Assembly (NCBI GenBank): GCA_030601885.1
Contig: JAUWAU010000006.1
Span: 186,001-250,000, forward strand
DNA length: 64,000 bases
Origin: Armatimonadota bacterium
GTDB lineage: Bacteria; Armatimonadota; Zipacnadia; JAUWAU01
Direction: 5' to 3'
Shown: positions 46,104 to 54,657 of the stretch, in pieces
Layout of the letters: every line of letters starts with the position of its first letter
Position numbering within the stretch: the stretch's first letter is position 1
Translations under genes and position numbers: made by a program
Notes under the pieces: model-generated
Told to the model about the DNA's origin: nothing
What the model saw: the letters and a program-made list of their open reading frames with translations, nothing else
Database searches by the model: none

Positions 46104-47477
46104 ATGACCACGATGCCCTCTCCCGCCACCGCCCTCCCTGAACTCCGCATCGCATCGAATCCGCTCTCCCCGGAGGCCGTAGCAGGCCTGCTCGGCGCCG
46201 GGCCACGCTTGGCGCTCATCTTCGCGGCTGAAGCGCCCCTCTTCCAGAGCACCCTCCACCAACTCCACCTCGACGCGCACGCCGCCGGTGAGCGGGTCTC
46301 AGATCGAGTCGCCGTCCTCGGCGTCCACGCCGACTGGCGCACGCCGGACTGCCGGCAGGCGCGATGCGCTCTCCTGGTCGATGCCGACGGCCTCGTCTCC
46401 CAGTACAGCTTCGAGCGTCCCGTACCGATAGACGTCGCCTGGACACTGCATCTGCCCCTCGACGGCGAGCAGGAACTCCACGCATCCATCTCGGCCGACT
46501 GCGACCGTGCCGGTCTGCCGCAGATCAATCCCCATCCGGCCTCCGAGCGGGCCGACGACAAGATGCGGGCTCACCGGCTGTGGGCCACGTACCTCGCTCA
46601 CGGCCGCGACGAGTTCGCTCTGCCGGCGGCGACGCTTATCGCTCGCGGCGCGTCGCAGGCAGATGTCCTGAGCGAGATCAAGCGTTTTGTGGCGCGGGTC
46701 GGGCTGCCGAGCACCATCATCGTACAGCCGAACCGCGGGACCGAGGGGCAGAGCGTCGCAGCGGCCCGCATCGACCGGGGCGAGGCTGCAACTCTGGAGT
46801 CCCGGCACCCGCTGGTGCGGCACATCTGCGAGGCCATCTTGCCGTCCGACGATGCGCTCGTGCGGGAGGAGCGGGGGAATGTGCGGGTCAATCGCTCTGC
46901 AGGGCGCGCCCTCCATCGCGCGCCGCCCATGCCGGGTGGCACGGGCTGGTTGTCAACCCCTGAGTGCGCCGAGTTACGGAGAGTAGCCTTCCGAGTCAAC
47001 GTGGCCTGGAACGGCGCGGAGTTCGTCGCCGAATCCGGGTTCGCGCAGGTGGCCGGCAGCGAGGGCTCTGTGCTCGCGTCGCGGGGGCGTGAGGGCGCAA
47101 TCGCAGACATCAACGAATGCTTCGCGCAGTTGCACTATCGGTGCGCCGGCGGCTGGCGGCGATTCGTTGCGTCGGAGGCGGACATCGAAGCGCTGCGCCG
47201 GGCCGCGGCCGTGGCCGCGTGGGCCCTGAACGCCGACCTGCAGGAGGAGGAGGAGGAGTACCTCAAGCACATGGGCATAGACATGGTGCTGGAGATCGAT
47301 GCAGAGTCGGGGAAGATGACACCAGTTGTGCTTGAGGCCAACGCCCGCCCGGCCGGCCTCAATCAGGCAACGGCTCTGCGGGGTATCGCTCCCGGTCCAT
47401 CGCGGCTCCACGTGAGCACGGCTCTTTTTCACTTCATCGCGCGTCGAGTGAGGCGCTGCCCCTTGCGGACCGGCTGA
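46104..47477 (+). CDS. ATP-grasp ligase-like protein
   Basis: A 457-residue protein with ATP-grasp features. STIIVQPNRGTEGQSVAAAR gives the nucleotide-binding strand (with Gln where Lys is common) and GIDMVLEIDAESGKMTPVVL followed by EANARPAGLN (about 392-420) is the metal-binding end typical of carboxylate-amine ligases. The first 150 residues are a pre-ATP-grasp-like domain. It probably joins a carboxylate to an amine with acyl-phosphate chemistry; substrates are unknown. With the giant ATP-grasp protein and GHMP kinase it may form a pathway. Confidence 0.72.
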   Translation: MTTMPSPATALPELRIASNPLSPEAVAGLLGAGPRLALIFAAEAPLFQSTLHQLHLDAHAAGERVSDRVAVLGVHADWRTPDCRQARCALLVDADGLVSQYSFERPVPIDVAWTLHLPLDGEQELHASISADCDRAGLPQINPHPASERADDKMRAHRLWATYLAHGRDEFALPAATLIARGASQADVLSEIKRFVARVGLPSTIIVQPNRGTEGQSVAAARIDRGEAATLESRHPLVRHICEAILPSDDALVREERGNVRVNRSAGRALHRAPPMPGGTGWLSTPECAELRRVAFRVNVAWNGAEFVAESGFAQVAGSEGSVLASRGREGAIADINECFAQLHYRCAGGWRRFVASEADIEALRRAAAVAAWALNADLQEEEEEYLKHMGIDMVLEIDAESGKMTPVVLEANARPAGLNQATALRGIAPGPSRLHVSTALFHFIARRVRRCPLRTG

Positions 47478-47487
47478 GCGACAGCCG

Positions 47488-48363
47488 TCATTCGGCTGCG
47501 CCAGCGGCCATCTCCCGCACGCGCTCCAGTGTCAACTCCTCGTCCTCGAGCCCCGCCGCGGCGTGCTCGGCGGCGGGAAAGGCGCCGGCGCGCACTTCAT
47601 CGGCGTAGCACCGAATGGCCTCCTCCATCTGGGCGCCGACCTCCGCGTACCGCTTCGCGTGCTTGAGGTGCAACTCGGGCTCGAGGCCGAGCAGGTCGGC
47701 GAGCACGAGCACCTGCCCATCACAGCCGGGGCCCGAGCCGATGCCGATGGTCGGTATCGGGAGTGCCTGGGTCAGCAGCTCAGCCAAACGCATGGGAACA
47801 TACTCCAGAACTACGGCAAAGCAGCCGGCTTCCGCCAAGCGTTGAGCATCGCGACAGAGCTGCGTCGCCTGCGGCAGCGTCTTGGCCTGCACGTGGCCAT
47901 GGGCGAGCACGTGCGTGAACTGAGGCGTGTAGCCCAGGTGTCCCACGACGGGGATGCCGGCGCTGACGAGCCGCTCGACGGCCTCGAGGTGCTTGGCGCC
48001 CTCCAACTTCACCGCGTCGGCCCCGGCCTCGCCGAGGAAGCGGCCGCCATTGCGGACGGTCGCCTCGGGCGACACCTGAAAGGACAGAAAAGGCATATCA
48101 ACCAGCAGCAACGCCCGCGCTCGCGCCCGGGCCACCGCCTTCGTATGGTGGAGCATGTCGTCCATCGTGACGGAGAGCGAGTCGGCGTACCCGAGGATGG
48201 TGTTGCCGAGGCTATCGCCGACGAAGATGATGTCAACGCCGGCTGCCTCCGCCGCGCGTGCCGTGGGGTAATCGTATGCTGTCACCATGGCGATCTTGTC
48301 GCCGCGTGGCTTCATCCCCAGCAGCGCATCAACATCCACCTTTTGCGCGCGCTCTGACGCCAT
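47488..48363 (-). CDS. panB: 3-methyl-2-oxobutanoate hydroxymethyltransferase
   Basis: Makes ketopantoate from 2-oxoisovalerate and methylene-tetrahydrofolate, the first committed step of pantothenate synthesis. The 291-residue protein has the family signatures MVTAYDYPTARAAEAAGVD, IFVGDSLGNTILGY, DMPFLSFQ, VKLEGA and GIGSGPGCDGQVLVL. Length and spacing are normal. The ATG follows AAGGAGG. Its substrate is also an intermediate of branched-chain amino acid synthesis, which fits leuA nearby, but they are not in one operon. Confidence 0.96.
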   Translation of the reverse strand: MASERAQKVDVDALLGMKPRGDKIAMVTAYDYPTARAAEAAGVDIIFVGDSLGNTILGYADSLSVTMDDMLHHTKAVARARARALLLVDMPFLSFQVSPEATVRNGGRFLGEAGADAVKLEGAKHLEAVERLVSAGIPVVGHLGYTPQFTHVLAHGHVQAKTLPQATQLCRDAQRLAEAGCFAVVLEYVPMRLAELLTQALPIPTIGIGSGPGCDGQVLVLADLLGLEPELHLKHAKRYAEVGAQMEEAIRCYADEVRAGAFPAAEHAAAGLEDEELTLERVREMAAGAAE

Positions 48364-48391
48364 GTCACTGCCTCCTTGCGTGCACGGAACA

Positions 48392-48670
48392 GGTCCCGGT
48401 GGGGCTGTTGAAAAACCGGGGTCCCGGCGGCTCGTCGTCTGGCCACCGGCCGCCCACCGCGTAGGTCGGCCTTTCCAGGCCGACGTCGCGGGCTGGAAGG
48501 GACTCCGCCGAGGACTCCGCCGAAGCTATGTCCTCCGCGAAGGCGGAAGCCGCCTGTGCGCCGAAGCGCTTCGTCGGCGAAGGCGCGGCTACGTCCCTCG
48601 CGCGAAGGCGGAAGCCCGCGCTACGCGAACGGGCGTGTGGCCTGGGTTTTTCAACAGCCCCCCGGTGACC
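48392..48670. repeat. Terminal-inverted-repeat element, copy 3 (about 279 bp)
   Basis: Ends GGGGCTGTTGAAAAACC (48401) and GGTTTTTCAACAGCCCC (near 48643-48662) face each other, with further inverted match outward (GGTC...CGG). The core is shared with copies 1 and 2 and is enlarged by about 110 bp of nested palindromic units containing GACTCCGCCGAAG. The rest of the 494-bp gap between panB and the propeller gene shows no gene. Confidence 0.72.
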
Positions 48671-48857
48671 TTTTCTATGCCTCTGCCAGGGCCACCTCTG
48701 ATGCCGGGATCATGCCCCGTCCGCCAGCGAGGCCATCGAGCCCGGCGGCGAGAAGGTTCTCAGCCCAGCACTGACGGCCGAGGTGACGCCGCTCCGTGCG
48801 GCTAACTGTGCCGAGAGCAACGGGACGCATGATTACAACCTCGAGGTGAGAAGCCGC

Positions 48858-49628
48858 ATGGAAGCCGTAGCGGTCTTTTCCATCGGTGCACTGCTCGTTC
48901 TGTCGCAGGCGTGCCACGCGCAATCGGATGACTCGAAGGCCATTGTCTGCGAGGGCACCTACGGCCATCATCTGCAGGGCATTGCGGGCAATCAAAAGGA
49001 CACGCTCTACTGGAGCTTTACGACCACGCTGGTCAAGACGGACATGAATGGCACGGTCCTCGTGAGCATGCCGGTCGAGAACCATCACGGCGACCTGTGC
49101 TATGTGGATGGGAAGGTGTACGTGGCCTACTCGAATCACTTCAACAGGCCCGGGGCGGACTCCAAGGTGTACGTCTACGATGCCACCGACCTTTCGCTTC
49201 TGGGTGTGAAGAATGTCCCTGAAGCGACGTTCGGCGCGGGCGGAATGGAACAGCACAACGGGCATTTCTTCATCGTCGGCGGCCTGCCGCCCGATCACAC
49301 GCAGAACTACGTGTACGAGTATGACGCCGACTTCAAGCACATCGCCACGCACACCATCCGGAGCGGCTACACCCGCCTCGGGATCCAGACCGTCTGCTTT
49401 CATGACGGATACTGGTGGTTCGGTTGCTATACGGTTGACGGTGAGAAAGGACTGCTCAAAACCGACGAGGCCTTCAGCCTGCTCGGAATCTACAACGTCT
49501 CGCCCGCCATCGGCCTCGTCGGCTGGGGAAAGGGTCGCTTCTTGTTCGCACAGCACTTGGGCGAGAAGTGGCAGGCGAAGGCAGTGTGGGGGCGGCCCGA
49601 TGATGAGCTGGGTCTGGTGAGCGAGTAG
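48858..49628 (+). CDS. Secreted beta-propeller-like protein
   Basis: A 256-residue exported protein. A Sec signal (VAVFSIGALLVLSQACHA) opens it; the rest is a chain of beta strands with repeated blade-like wording (GNQKDTLYWSFTTTLVKTDM, YVDGKVYVAYSNHF, HNGHFFIVGG, FHDGYWWFGCYTVDG). The family is not one I can name. Nothing catalytic can be seen. The start at 48858 is the ATG just before the signal peptide. Confidence 0.7.
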   Translation: MEAVAVFSIGALLVLSQACHAQSDDSKAIVCEGTYGHHLQGIAGNQKDTLYWSFTTTLVKTDMNGTVLVSMPVENHHGDLCYVDGKVYVAYSNHFNRPGADSKVYVYDATDLSLLGVKNVPEATFGAGGMEQHNGHFFIVGGLPPDHTQNYVYEYDADFKHIATHTIRSGYTRLGIQTVCFHDGYWWFGCYTVDGEKGLLKTDEAFSLLGIYNVSPAIGLVGWGKGRFLFAQHLGEKWQAKAVWGRPDDELGLVSE

Positions 49629-49677
49629 GCTTTGAGGAGGCCGTCGAAGCGCTGCGGCAGCAGTTTGGTGGGCGAGT

Positions 49678-50010
49678 TTATGTGGCGGCGCTGGCGATGG
49701 GTAGCGCCCGGCGGGTGATGGTGAGATGTCGGTTCAGAATCGTGTGGATGAGGTGTCGCGCCCGCAGGCTCAGCATGCGCAACAGCAGACGCGACCAAGA
49801 AAAAGACCCCACCCATGGGGCTGCGACCGCCGGCAGGCCGCCGGGATCGTCCGGCCCCGGCACTTCGCCAGCGGCCAGCGCATGCAGCAGCCGCCGCACG
49901 TTCAGTGCGGCCGCCGCCAGGTACGCATGCAGCCGCCGGAGTGGCGACAACCGCAGCGCCTTCGCAGCCAAGCGAAGGGGCTGCCCTGTTCTTCCGCTCC
50001 ACGCCGGCAT
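49678..50010 (-). pseudogene. C-terminal fragment of a DDE transposase
   Basis: An 110-codon frame whose first half (AAKALRLSPLRRLHAYLAAAA then LNVRRLLHAL) matches the end of IS1182/IS4-like transposases, where a helix with AYLTAAAxNLKRL follows the last catalytic Glu. The catalytic core is absent. It lies between the propeller gene and the broken LeuRS gene and may mark the event that damaged the latter. Confidence 0.5.
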
Positions 50011-50031
50011 AGCAGGCCGAAGGGGCCCGGC

Positions 50032-51523
50032 CTAGCGAGGCTCGCTAGCACGTGCGCGTGCCGTGACCACGTTGACGATCTTGCCGGGCACGACTACAAC
50101 GCGAACCACGTCGCGAGCGCCAAGGCGATGCGAGACGGCCGCCAGCGCCCGCTGGCGCAATTGATCCGCATCCATGTCCTCGGTGGCGGCGATTCGGGCG
50201 GCCAGCTTGCCGTCGATCTGCACCGGCAACTCCCGCGTCCCAGCAGTGTGTAGGGCGGGGATGCCCATCCCCGCCGGCCTTTGCTGTCGGGCCTGGTCTC
50301 CCTGCCTCACCATCCCCTTCACGCGCGGCCACGGCTGTGCATGCACGCTGTACGGGCCACCCAGCCGGTACCACAGCTCCTCAGCCGCGTGGGGGGCAAA
50401 GGGCGCCAGCAGCAGGGGCACGGCGCAGCAGGCCTGCCCCAACGCCGCCGAGGTACAAGTCCACGGGCATGCACGCCTCGGCCGCCTCGCTGCAGAACGG
50501 AGCCAAGTTGTGCCGCGGCGAGACGTAGCGCAGGTAGTACCAGGCCGAGTCCACGAAGGTGTCCAGCGTCTCCGTATCCCGCCTCGCAGGCCGTCCACAT
50601 CGCGGGCACTGGGTGTTGACGAACTCATCCACCTGTGCCAACGGCTCACCCGTGAAAGGGCCCACGGTCTGAGGTGGAGGCAGCATCACAGGCAGTTCGT
50701 CGTCCGGCACGGCCGCCATTCCACACGCCGGGCAGTACACGATCGGCACTGGTGCACCCCAGTAGCGCTGCCTGGAGACCGACCAATCGCGCAGCCGATA
50801 CGTCACCCGCCCATCGGCAGATTCGCGCCCGATCCAGTTCCGCTGCATGCGCTTCACCTTGTCGGCCCAGCCGGGCAGATCGTCCAGTCCATCCACGAGG
50901 GCGTCCCCATACCGCGTGATGCGCAGGAACCACTGGGGCATGTTGCGGACCTGCACGAGGGCGCCGCACCGCTCGCAGCGGCCGCCGACCGCCTGCTCGT
51001 TGGCCAGGACGGTCTCGCAGTCCGGGCACCAGTTCGCCGGGCCCTCAGCGCGGTACGCCAGTCCGACCTCGTATAGCCGCAGGAAGAGCCACTGGGTCCA
51101 GCGGTAGTACTCGGGTGCGGACGTGTTGATCTCCGTGGACCAGTCGTGGCGGGTGCCAAGACGCTGCAGCGTCGGCTTCATGTGGGCGATGCACTGCTGG
51201 GTGAGCGCCGGCGGCGTTGTACCGAGGCGCTGCGCGGCGATGTCGGTGGGCAGCCCGAAGGCGTCCCAGCCAATGGGGTGCAGGACGCGGCAGCCCAATC
51301 GCTCCCGATAGCGCGTCAGGGCGTCACCGATGGTGTAGAGCCGTGCGTGGCCGATGTGGAGTTCGCCGGAGGTATATGGGAGCATGTCCAGGAGGTAGAA
51401 GCGCTGCTCCTCCGAATTGCTCCCGCGGTCGTGTGCGACCGCAGGGGGGTCATTCGTCCATCTGCTCTGCCACAGCTCCTCGATCTGCCTCAGATCCCGA
51501 GCCCCGAGTACATGGTGCATCAC
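50032..51523 (-). pseudogene. Second leucyl-tRNA synthetase, internally deleted and frameshifted
   Basis: The first 355 codons from 51523 are a clear LeuRS: HIGH at 56-59 (GELHIGHARLY), zinc cysteines (WCPDC, CERCG) and WSVSRQRYWGAPVPIVYC. RNWIGRE is followed within a few residues by VTYRLRDWSVS, so the CP1 editing domain (about 190 residues in the intact leuS) is cleanly absent. At about 50440 the frame meets GGVG and then shifts: the C-terminal frame resumes with CAVPLLLAPFAPHAAEELW, so about 190 residues with KMSKS and most of the anticodon domain are gone. A palindromic repeat is inserted before the final VQIDGKLAARI domain. It cannot make an active enzyme. It follows leuA by 63 bp in the T-box-controlled operon. 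Confidence 0.88.
50254..50275. repeat. Palindromic repeat inside the broken LeuRS gene
   Basis: GGCGGGGATG and CATCCCCGCC are perfect 10-bp arms separated by CC, preceded by TGTAG as in the repeats near 24373 and 24535. It adds about two dozen codons between the WPRVKG and LPVQIDGK parts of the LeuRS C-terminus. Confidence 0.6.
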
Positions 51524-51586
51524 TCCCTTTGCCGGTCAATTGTACTCCGAGCAGCTTCCCAACCGCACACTGGAGCCGCAGTAGCG

Positions 51587-53215
51587 CTACCGACTCCCCC
51601 GCCCCTTGCGGGCCGCTTTCTTCTTCCGAGCCTTCTTGGTGGCCGGCTTCTTCTTGGCTTTCTTTGCTGGCGGCTTGCGGCGCTTGGCCCCGGATGCCTT
51701 AGCAGTCTCGGCAGCGTGGACGATCTTGTTGACCGCGTTGATGTAGGCCATCGCGCTGGCCTGGAGCACATCCGTGTGCGCGCCGACGCCTACGGCCGTC
51801 TCCCCGTTGCGCTCCACCCGCACCGTCGCCTCGCCTACGGCCGCCTTGCCCTCGGTGACGCCGCGGACGTTATAGCCCACCAGGTGCAGCTTCACTCCGG
51901 TGAGCCGATCGATGGCCTTGTAGATCGCGTCCACGGGCCCGTTGCCGCAGGCGGCATCCTGCAGGATCTGATCTCCACTCCGCATCCGCACCGTCGCCGT
52001 GGGGATGGCCTCACTGCCGCTCGTCGTCTGCACGGTCTCGAGTTGGTACGTCTCGGGCACCATGGACACCACGTTGTGCACGATGGCCTCCAGATCGCTA
52101 TCGGTCACCTCCCGGCGCCGATCCGCGATGGTCATGAACCGCTCGTACGCCTCCTCGAGCTGCTTGTCGTCCAGGTCGTAGCCCAGATCAGCCAGGCGCT
52201 TGCGCAGGCCGTGTCGGCCCGAGCGCCGCGTCAGCACGATGCGACTGCCGCTCAGGCCAATGGTCTCGGGCGTCATGATCTCGTAGGTGCGCCGGTCGCT
52301 CAGCACACCGTGGATGTGGATGCCGGCGCCGTGGGCGAAGGCGTTCGCCCCGACGATCGCCTTGTTCGGAGGCACCGGAAAGCCGGTGAGCGTCGAGACC
52401 ATCTTGCTCGTGCGCACGATCTCTCGGGTATTCACGGTCGTCTTGGCATCGAAGAGCTCCCCGCGCGTCTTGATGGCCATGACGATCTCTTCCAGCGCAG
52501 CGTTACCGGCGCGCTCGCCCATCCCGTTGATGCAGCACTCGAGCTGTTCCACGCCCTCGCGGACGGCCGCGAGCGAGTTGGCCACGGACTGACCCAGGTC
52601 GTCGTGGCAGTGCACACTGAGGCGCGTCTTTTTGATGTTCGGTACCGTCTGCATGAGGGAGCGGATGATCTCGGCGAACTCCCATGGGGACGTGTAGCCG
52701 ACGGTGTCGGGGATGTTGACCACGGTAGCGCCGGCGTCGATCACCGCCTCGACGACCTCGGCCAGGTACTTCCGATTCGTCCGGCCGGCATCTTCGGTGG
52801 AGAACTCGACGTCGTCGCACAGCGACTTGGCGTACGCGACGGCATCCACGGCCATGTTGAGGATCTCGTCGTGCGTCTTGCGGAACTTGCGTTCCACGTG
52901 GATGTCGGAGGTGGCGATGAAGGTGTGGATGCGCGGCTTGTTCGCCGCCTTCACGGCCTCCCAGCACGCCTTGACGTCCTCGTGGCGCGCCCGCGACAGC
53001 CCGGCGATGATAGGCCCCCGGACTTCCCCGGCGATGGTCTTCACTGCCTCGAAGTCCTCCGGAGACGAAATGGGGAAGCCCGCCTCGATGACGTCCACTT
53101 TCAGGCGTGCAAGCTGGTGGGCGATCTGCAGCTTCTCGGGCACGTTGAGGCTGGCGCCCGGCGCCTGTTCGCCATCGCGCAGCGTGGTGTCGAAGATATG
53201 GATTTTGCGTGCCAT
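51587..53215 (-). CDS. leuA: 2-isopropylmalate synthase with a basic C-terminal tail
   Basis: First step of leucine synthesis: acetyl-CoA plus 2-oxoisovalerate. The 542-residue protein has the catalytic barrel (IFDTTLRDGEQAPGASL, ending with LSVHCHDDLGQSVANS, and GMGERAGNAALEEIVMA) and a complete C-terminal LeuA regulatory domain (about 380-505), where leucine feedback acts. The last 36 residues are an unusual tail rich in Lys, Ala and Arg (KKAKKKPATKKARKKKAARK), like a histone H1 tail. It starts after AGGGAGGTAGGAG, 115 bp from a leucine T-box terminator. Confidence 0.95.
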   Translation of the reverse strand: MARKIHIFDTTLRDGEQAPGASLNVPEKLQIAHQLARLKVDVIEAGFPISSPEDFEAVKTIAGEVRGPIIAGLSRARHEDVKACWEAVKAANKPRIHTFIATSDIHVERKFRKTHDEILNMAVDAVAYAKSLCDDVEFSTEDAGRTNRKYLAEVVEAVIDAGATVVNIPDTVGYTSPWEFAEIIRSLMQTVPNIKKTRLSVHCHDDLGQSVANSLAAVREGVEQLECCINGMGERAGNAALEEIVMAIKTRGELFDAKTTVNTREIVRTSKMVSTLTGFPVPPNKAIVGANAFAHGAGIHIHGVLSDRRTYEIMTPETIGLSGSRIVLTRRSGRHGLRKRLADLGYDLDDKQLEEAYERFMTIADRRREVTDSDLEAIVHNVVSMVPETYQLETVQTTSGSEAIPTATVRMRSGDQILQDAACGNGPVDAIYKAIDRLTGVKLHLVGYNVRGVTEGKAAVGEATVRVERNGETAVGVGAHTDVLQASAMAYINAVNKIVHAAETAKASGAKRRKPPAKKAKKKPATKKARKKKAARKGRGSR

Positions 53216-53326
53216 CTGCTCCTACCTCCCTGCCGGTCGGGATGGTTCATGGTTGATGATTACGGCGTGGCAGATTCACCATTGACCATTTGCCGCTGCT
53301 GTGGCACCACCCGTACATCCCGACCA

Positions 53327-53365
53327 AACAAAAAAGCCCTTCGTCCCATGTTAGAGACGAAAGGC
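53327..53365 (-). terminator. T-box regulated intrinsic terminator
   Basis: On the minus strand GCCTTTCGTC and GACGAAGGGC pair over 10 bp around a 10-nt loop, followed by TTTTTTG. It is downstream of the T-box bulge and upstream of leuA, the expected place for the conditional terminator. Confidence 0.9.
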
Positions 53366-53664
53366 CTGAAGAACCGATACGGTTCTTGGTGGCGTTCCGC
53401 GGTACCACTCTACTTGGCTGTCCCGGACTCACCTGCCCGGCGCAGCCCTCTCAATCGGTACGGGAGTACGCATCCGCGTATCCGATACCGTCCCCCTTTT
53501 AACGGTGGGAGTTCCGTCAGGGTCTACTCAGGTACGTCTACCTTTTCGGCCTGAGACTCGAGGGCGAGTTTCGGCGGGTTAAGGATATGCCTCGCAGCAC
53601 CCGGCAATTCTCTGAGATCCGGCTCCCGCGTACTACTCCCTGTCACGGTCTTTGGCTATATTGT
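53330..53664 (-). promoter_or_regulatory. T-box leader (leucine type) upstream of leuA
   Basis: On the minus strand the leader shows, in order, a GGGAGTAGTA element near the stem I base, a distal stem I region with AGAGAATTGCCGGGTG, possible CUC specifiers at 53568-53566 or 53562-53560 (both leucine), and the hallmark T-box bulge AGAGTGGTACCGCGG (53411-53397). It ends with an intrinsic terminator. Uncharged tRNA-Leu would pair with specifier and T-box and stabilise the antiterminator, switching on leuA. The T-box and terminator are clear; the exact specifier is an inference. Confidence 0.88.
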
Positions 53665-53670
53665 GGCTTG

Positions 53671-53699
53671 ATGCTATCACACAGCGCCCACTGTGTCAA
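53671..53699 (-). promoter_or_regulatory. Sigma-70-type promoter of the T-box leader
   Basis: TTGACA (53699-53694), a 17-bp spacer and TAGCAT (53676-53671), a perfect -35 and good -10. Transcription would begin near 53664, just before the T-box leader. From here to 53994 on the plus strand no gene is recognised. Confidence 0.8.
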
Positions 53700-53994
53700 C
53701 TGCCCGGCCCACTGTAGGCGAGCAAGGACCGGAGGTCCTCAGAGCACCTGCGGCTCGCCACGTGGGGGTCGGGACTGGGACCCCGGTGAGGTCCTCCCAC
53801 CTCGGCCTGGGGCGGGGCACAGGTCCCCGCGCCACAACGCCACCGCAGCCCACGGCACCACCAGAGACACGAATCTGGACGCTGCCCCCGCGGGTGAGGG
53901 TCCTGCGAAACTCTGAACCCGACGGGGATGTGGTATAAACGCTTTTTCAGCCAGCCGAGAAAATAGCCTCCTCCATGATGAGGGTGATTTGAGC

Positions 53995-54423
53995 ATGACG
54001 CCTTGTCATTCGTCTGCGAAACGGTCGGCGAAACTAGTGACCGGACCACACAAGCAGGTATGGGCGAAGGCCAATGTGCATGTTGACGAACATATAGTGC
54101 CTCTCATCGAGGCACTGAGCTGCTTCAGGGGATTGCGCACGGAGGAAAGCTGCCAAGGCGGGGAAGACGGTCGCCCAGCGTCTGTATGGTTTGTGTGCGG
54201 CGTGGATGGCGACGAAGAAGAGACGGCCCGGCTGGCCAGTTGGCTCGGAACGAACCTGCCTGAACTATCCCTTGATTACGGCGGCTACGATCTTACGCTC
54301 CGTTGGTCGAGAAGCGCATATTGGCTTCAAGCTCGCCTAGATGTGGACAGCCAGCCGGGCACAATGCAACTCATTTCCGCCGCTTTGCGTGAACTCGCGG
54401 AGCAATGGAACTCGGGCGGCTAG
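53995..54423 (+). CDS. Hypothetical protein
   Basis: A 142-residue soluble protein. The segment VHVDEHIVPLIEALSCFRGL then RTEESCQGG is well formed and recalls small uncharacterised proteins of phage-like or accessory regions. No catalytic motif is evident. The ATG at 53995 follows GAGGGTG; a possible -10 box TATAAA lies at about 53934. Its end overlaps the end of the convergent HNH gene by 4 bp. Confidence 0.6.
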   Translation: MTPCHSSAKRSAKLVTGPHKQVWAKANVHVDEHIVPLIEALSCFRGLRTEESCQGGEDGRPASVWFVCGVDGDEEETARLASWLGTNLPELSLDYGGYDLTLRWSRSAYWLQARLDVDSQPGTMQLISAALRELAEQWNSGG

Positions 54424-54650
54424 AGTGGCTGCCCGTAACTGCCCGTGAACTCGTGGCATGGCCGACACAGCGCTAGGCAGTTGCTAATGCTGTGTGGCCT
54501 GCTCCGATCCACGCGGTGAAGCTGTGTGGGCCTGCGAGTGCATCTGGTTCCGCCACGTACACGGGAATGCCCGCAAGTCGTCAGTGTGCACTCGCAACGC
54601 CGATTCGCACGACGGAACACCTGCTGACGCACCTGTTGTTCAGTCGCCAT
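54420..54650 (-). CDS. Small HNH-like protein coupled to a transposase
   Basis: A 76-residue protein with cysteine/histidine spacing of an HNH nuclease: CECTLTTCGH, then LHRVDRSRP and NCLALCRPCHEFTGS. The usual His pair before the Asn is reduced to His-Arg, so activity is doubtful. Its ATG follows the perfect Shine-Dalgarno sequence AAAGGAGGTGATCC, formed by the last codons and stop of the transposase gene upstream, so translation is coupled. May be a passenger of the insertion sequence. Confidence 0.6.
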   Translation of the reverse strand: MATEQQVRQQVFRRANRRCECTLTTCGHSRVRGGTRCTRRPTQLHRVDRSRPHSISNCLALCRPCHEFTGSYGQPL

Positions 54651-54657
54651 AATAGGA

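Noticed and set aside
50032-51523. Broken LeuRS as a natural split (alpha/beta) LeuRS like that of Aquifex
   Set aside because: The split form keeps all domains across two proteins; here CP1, KMSKS and most of the anticodon domain are absent, and an intact leuS exists at 258-2750.
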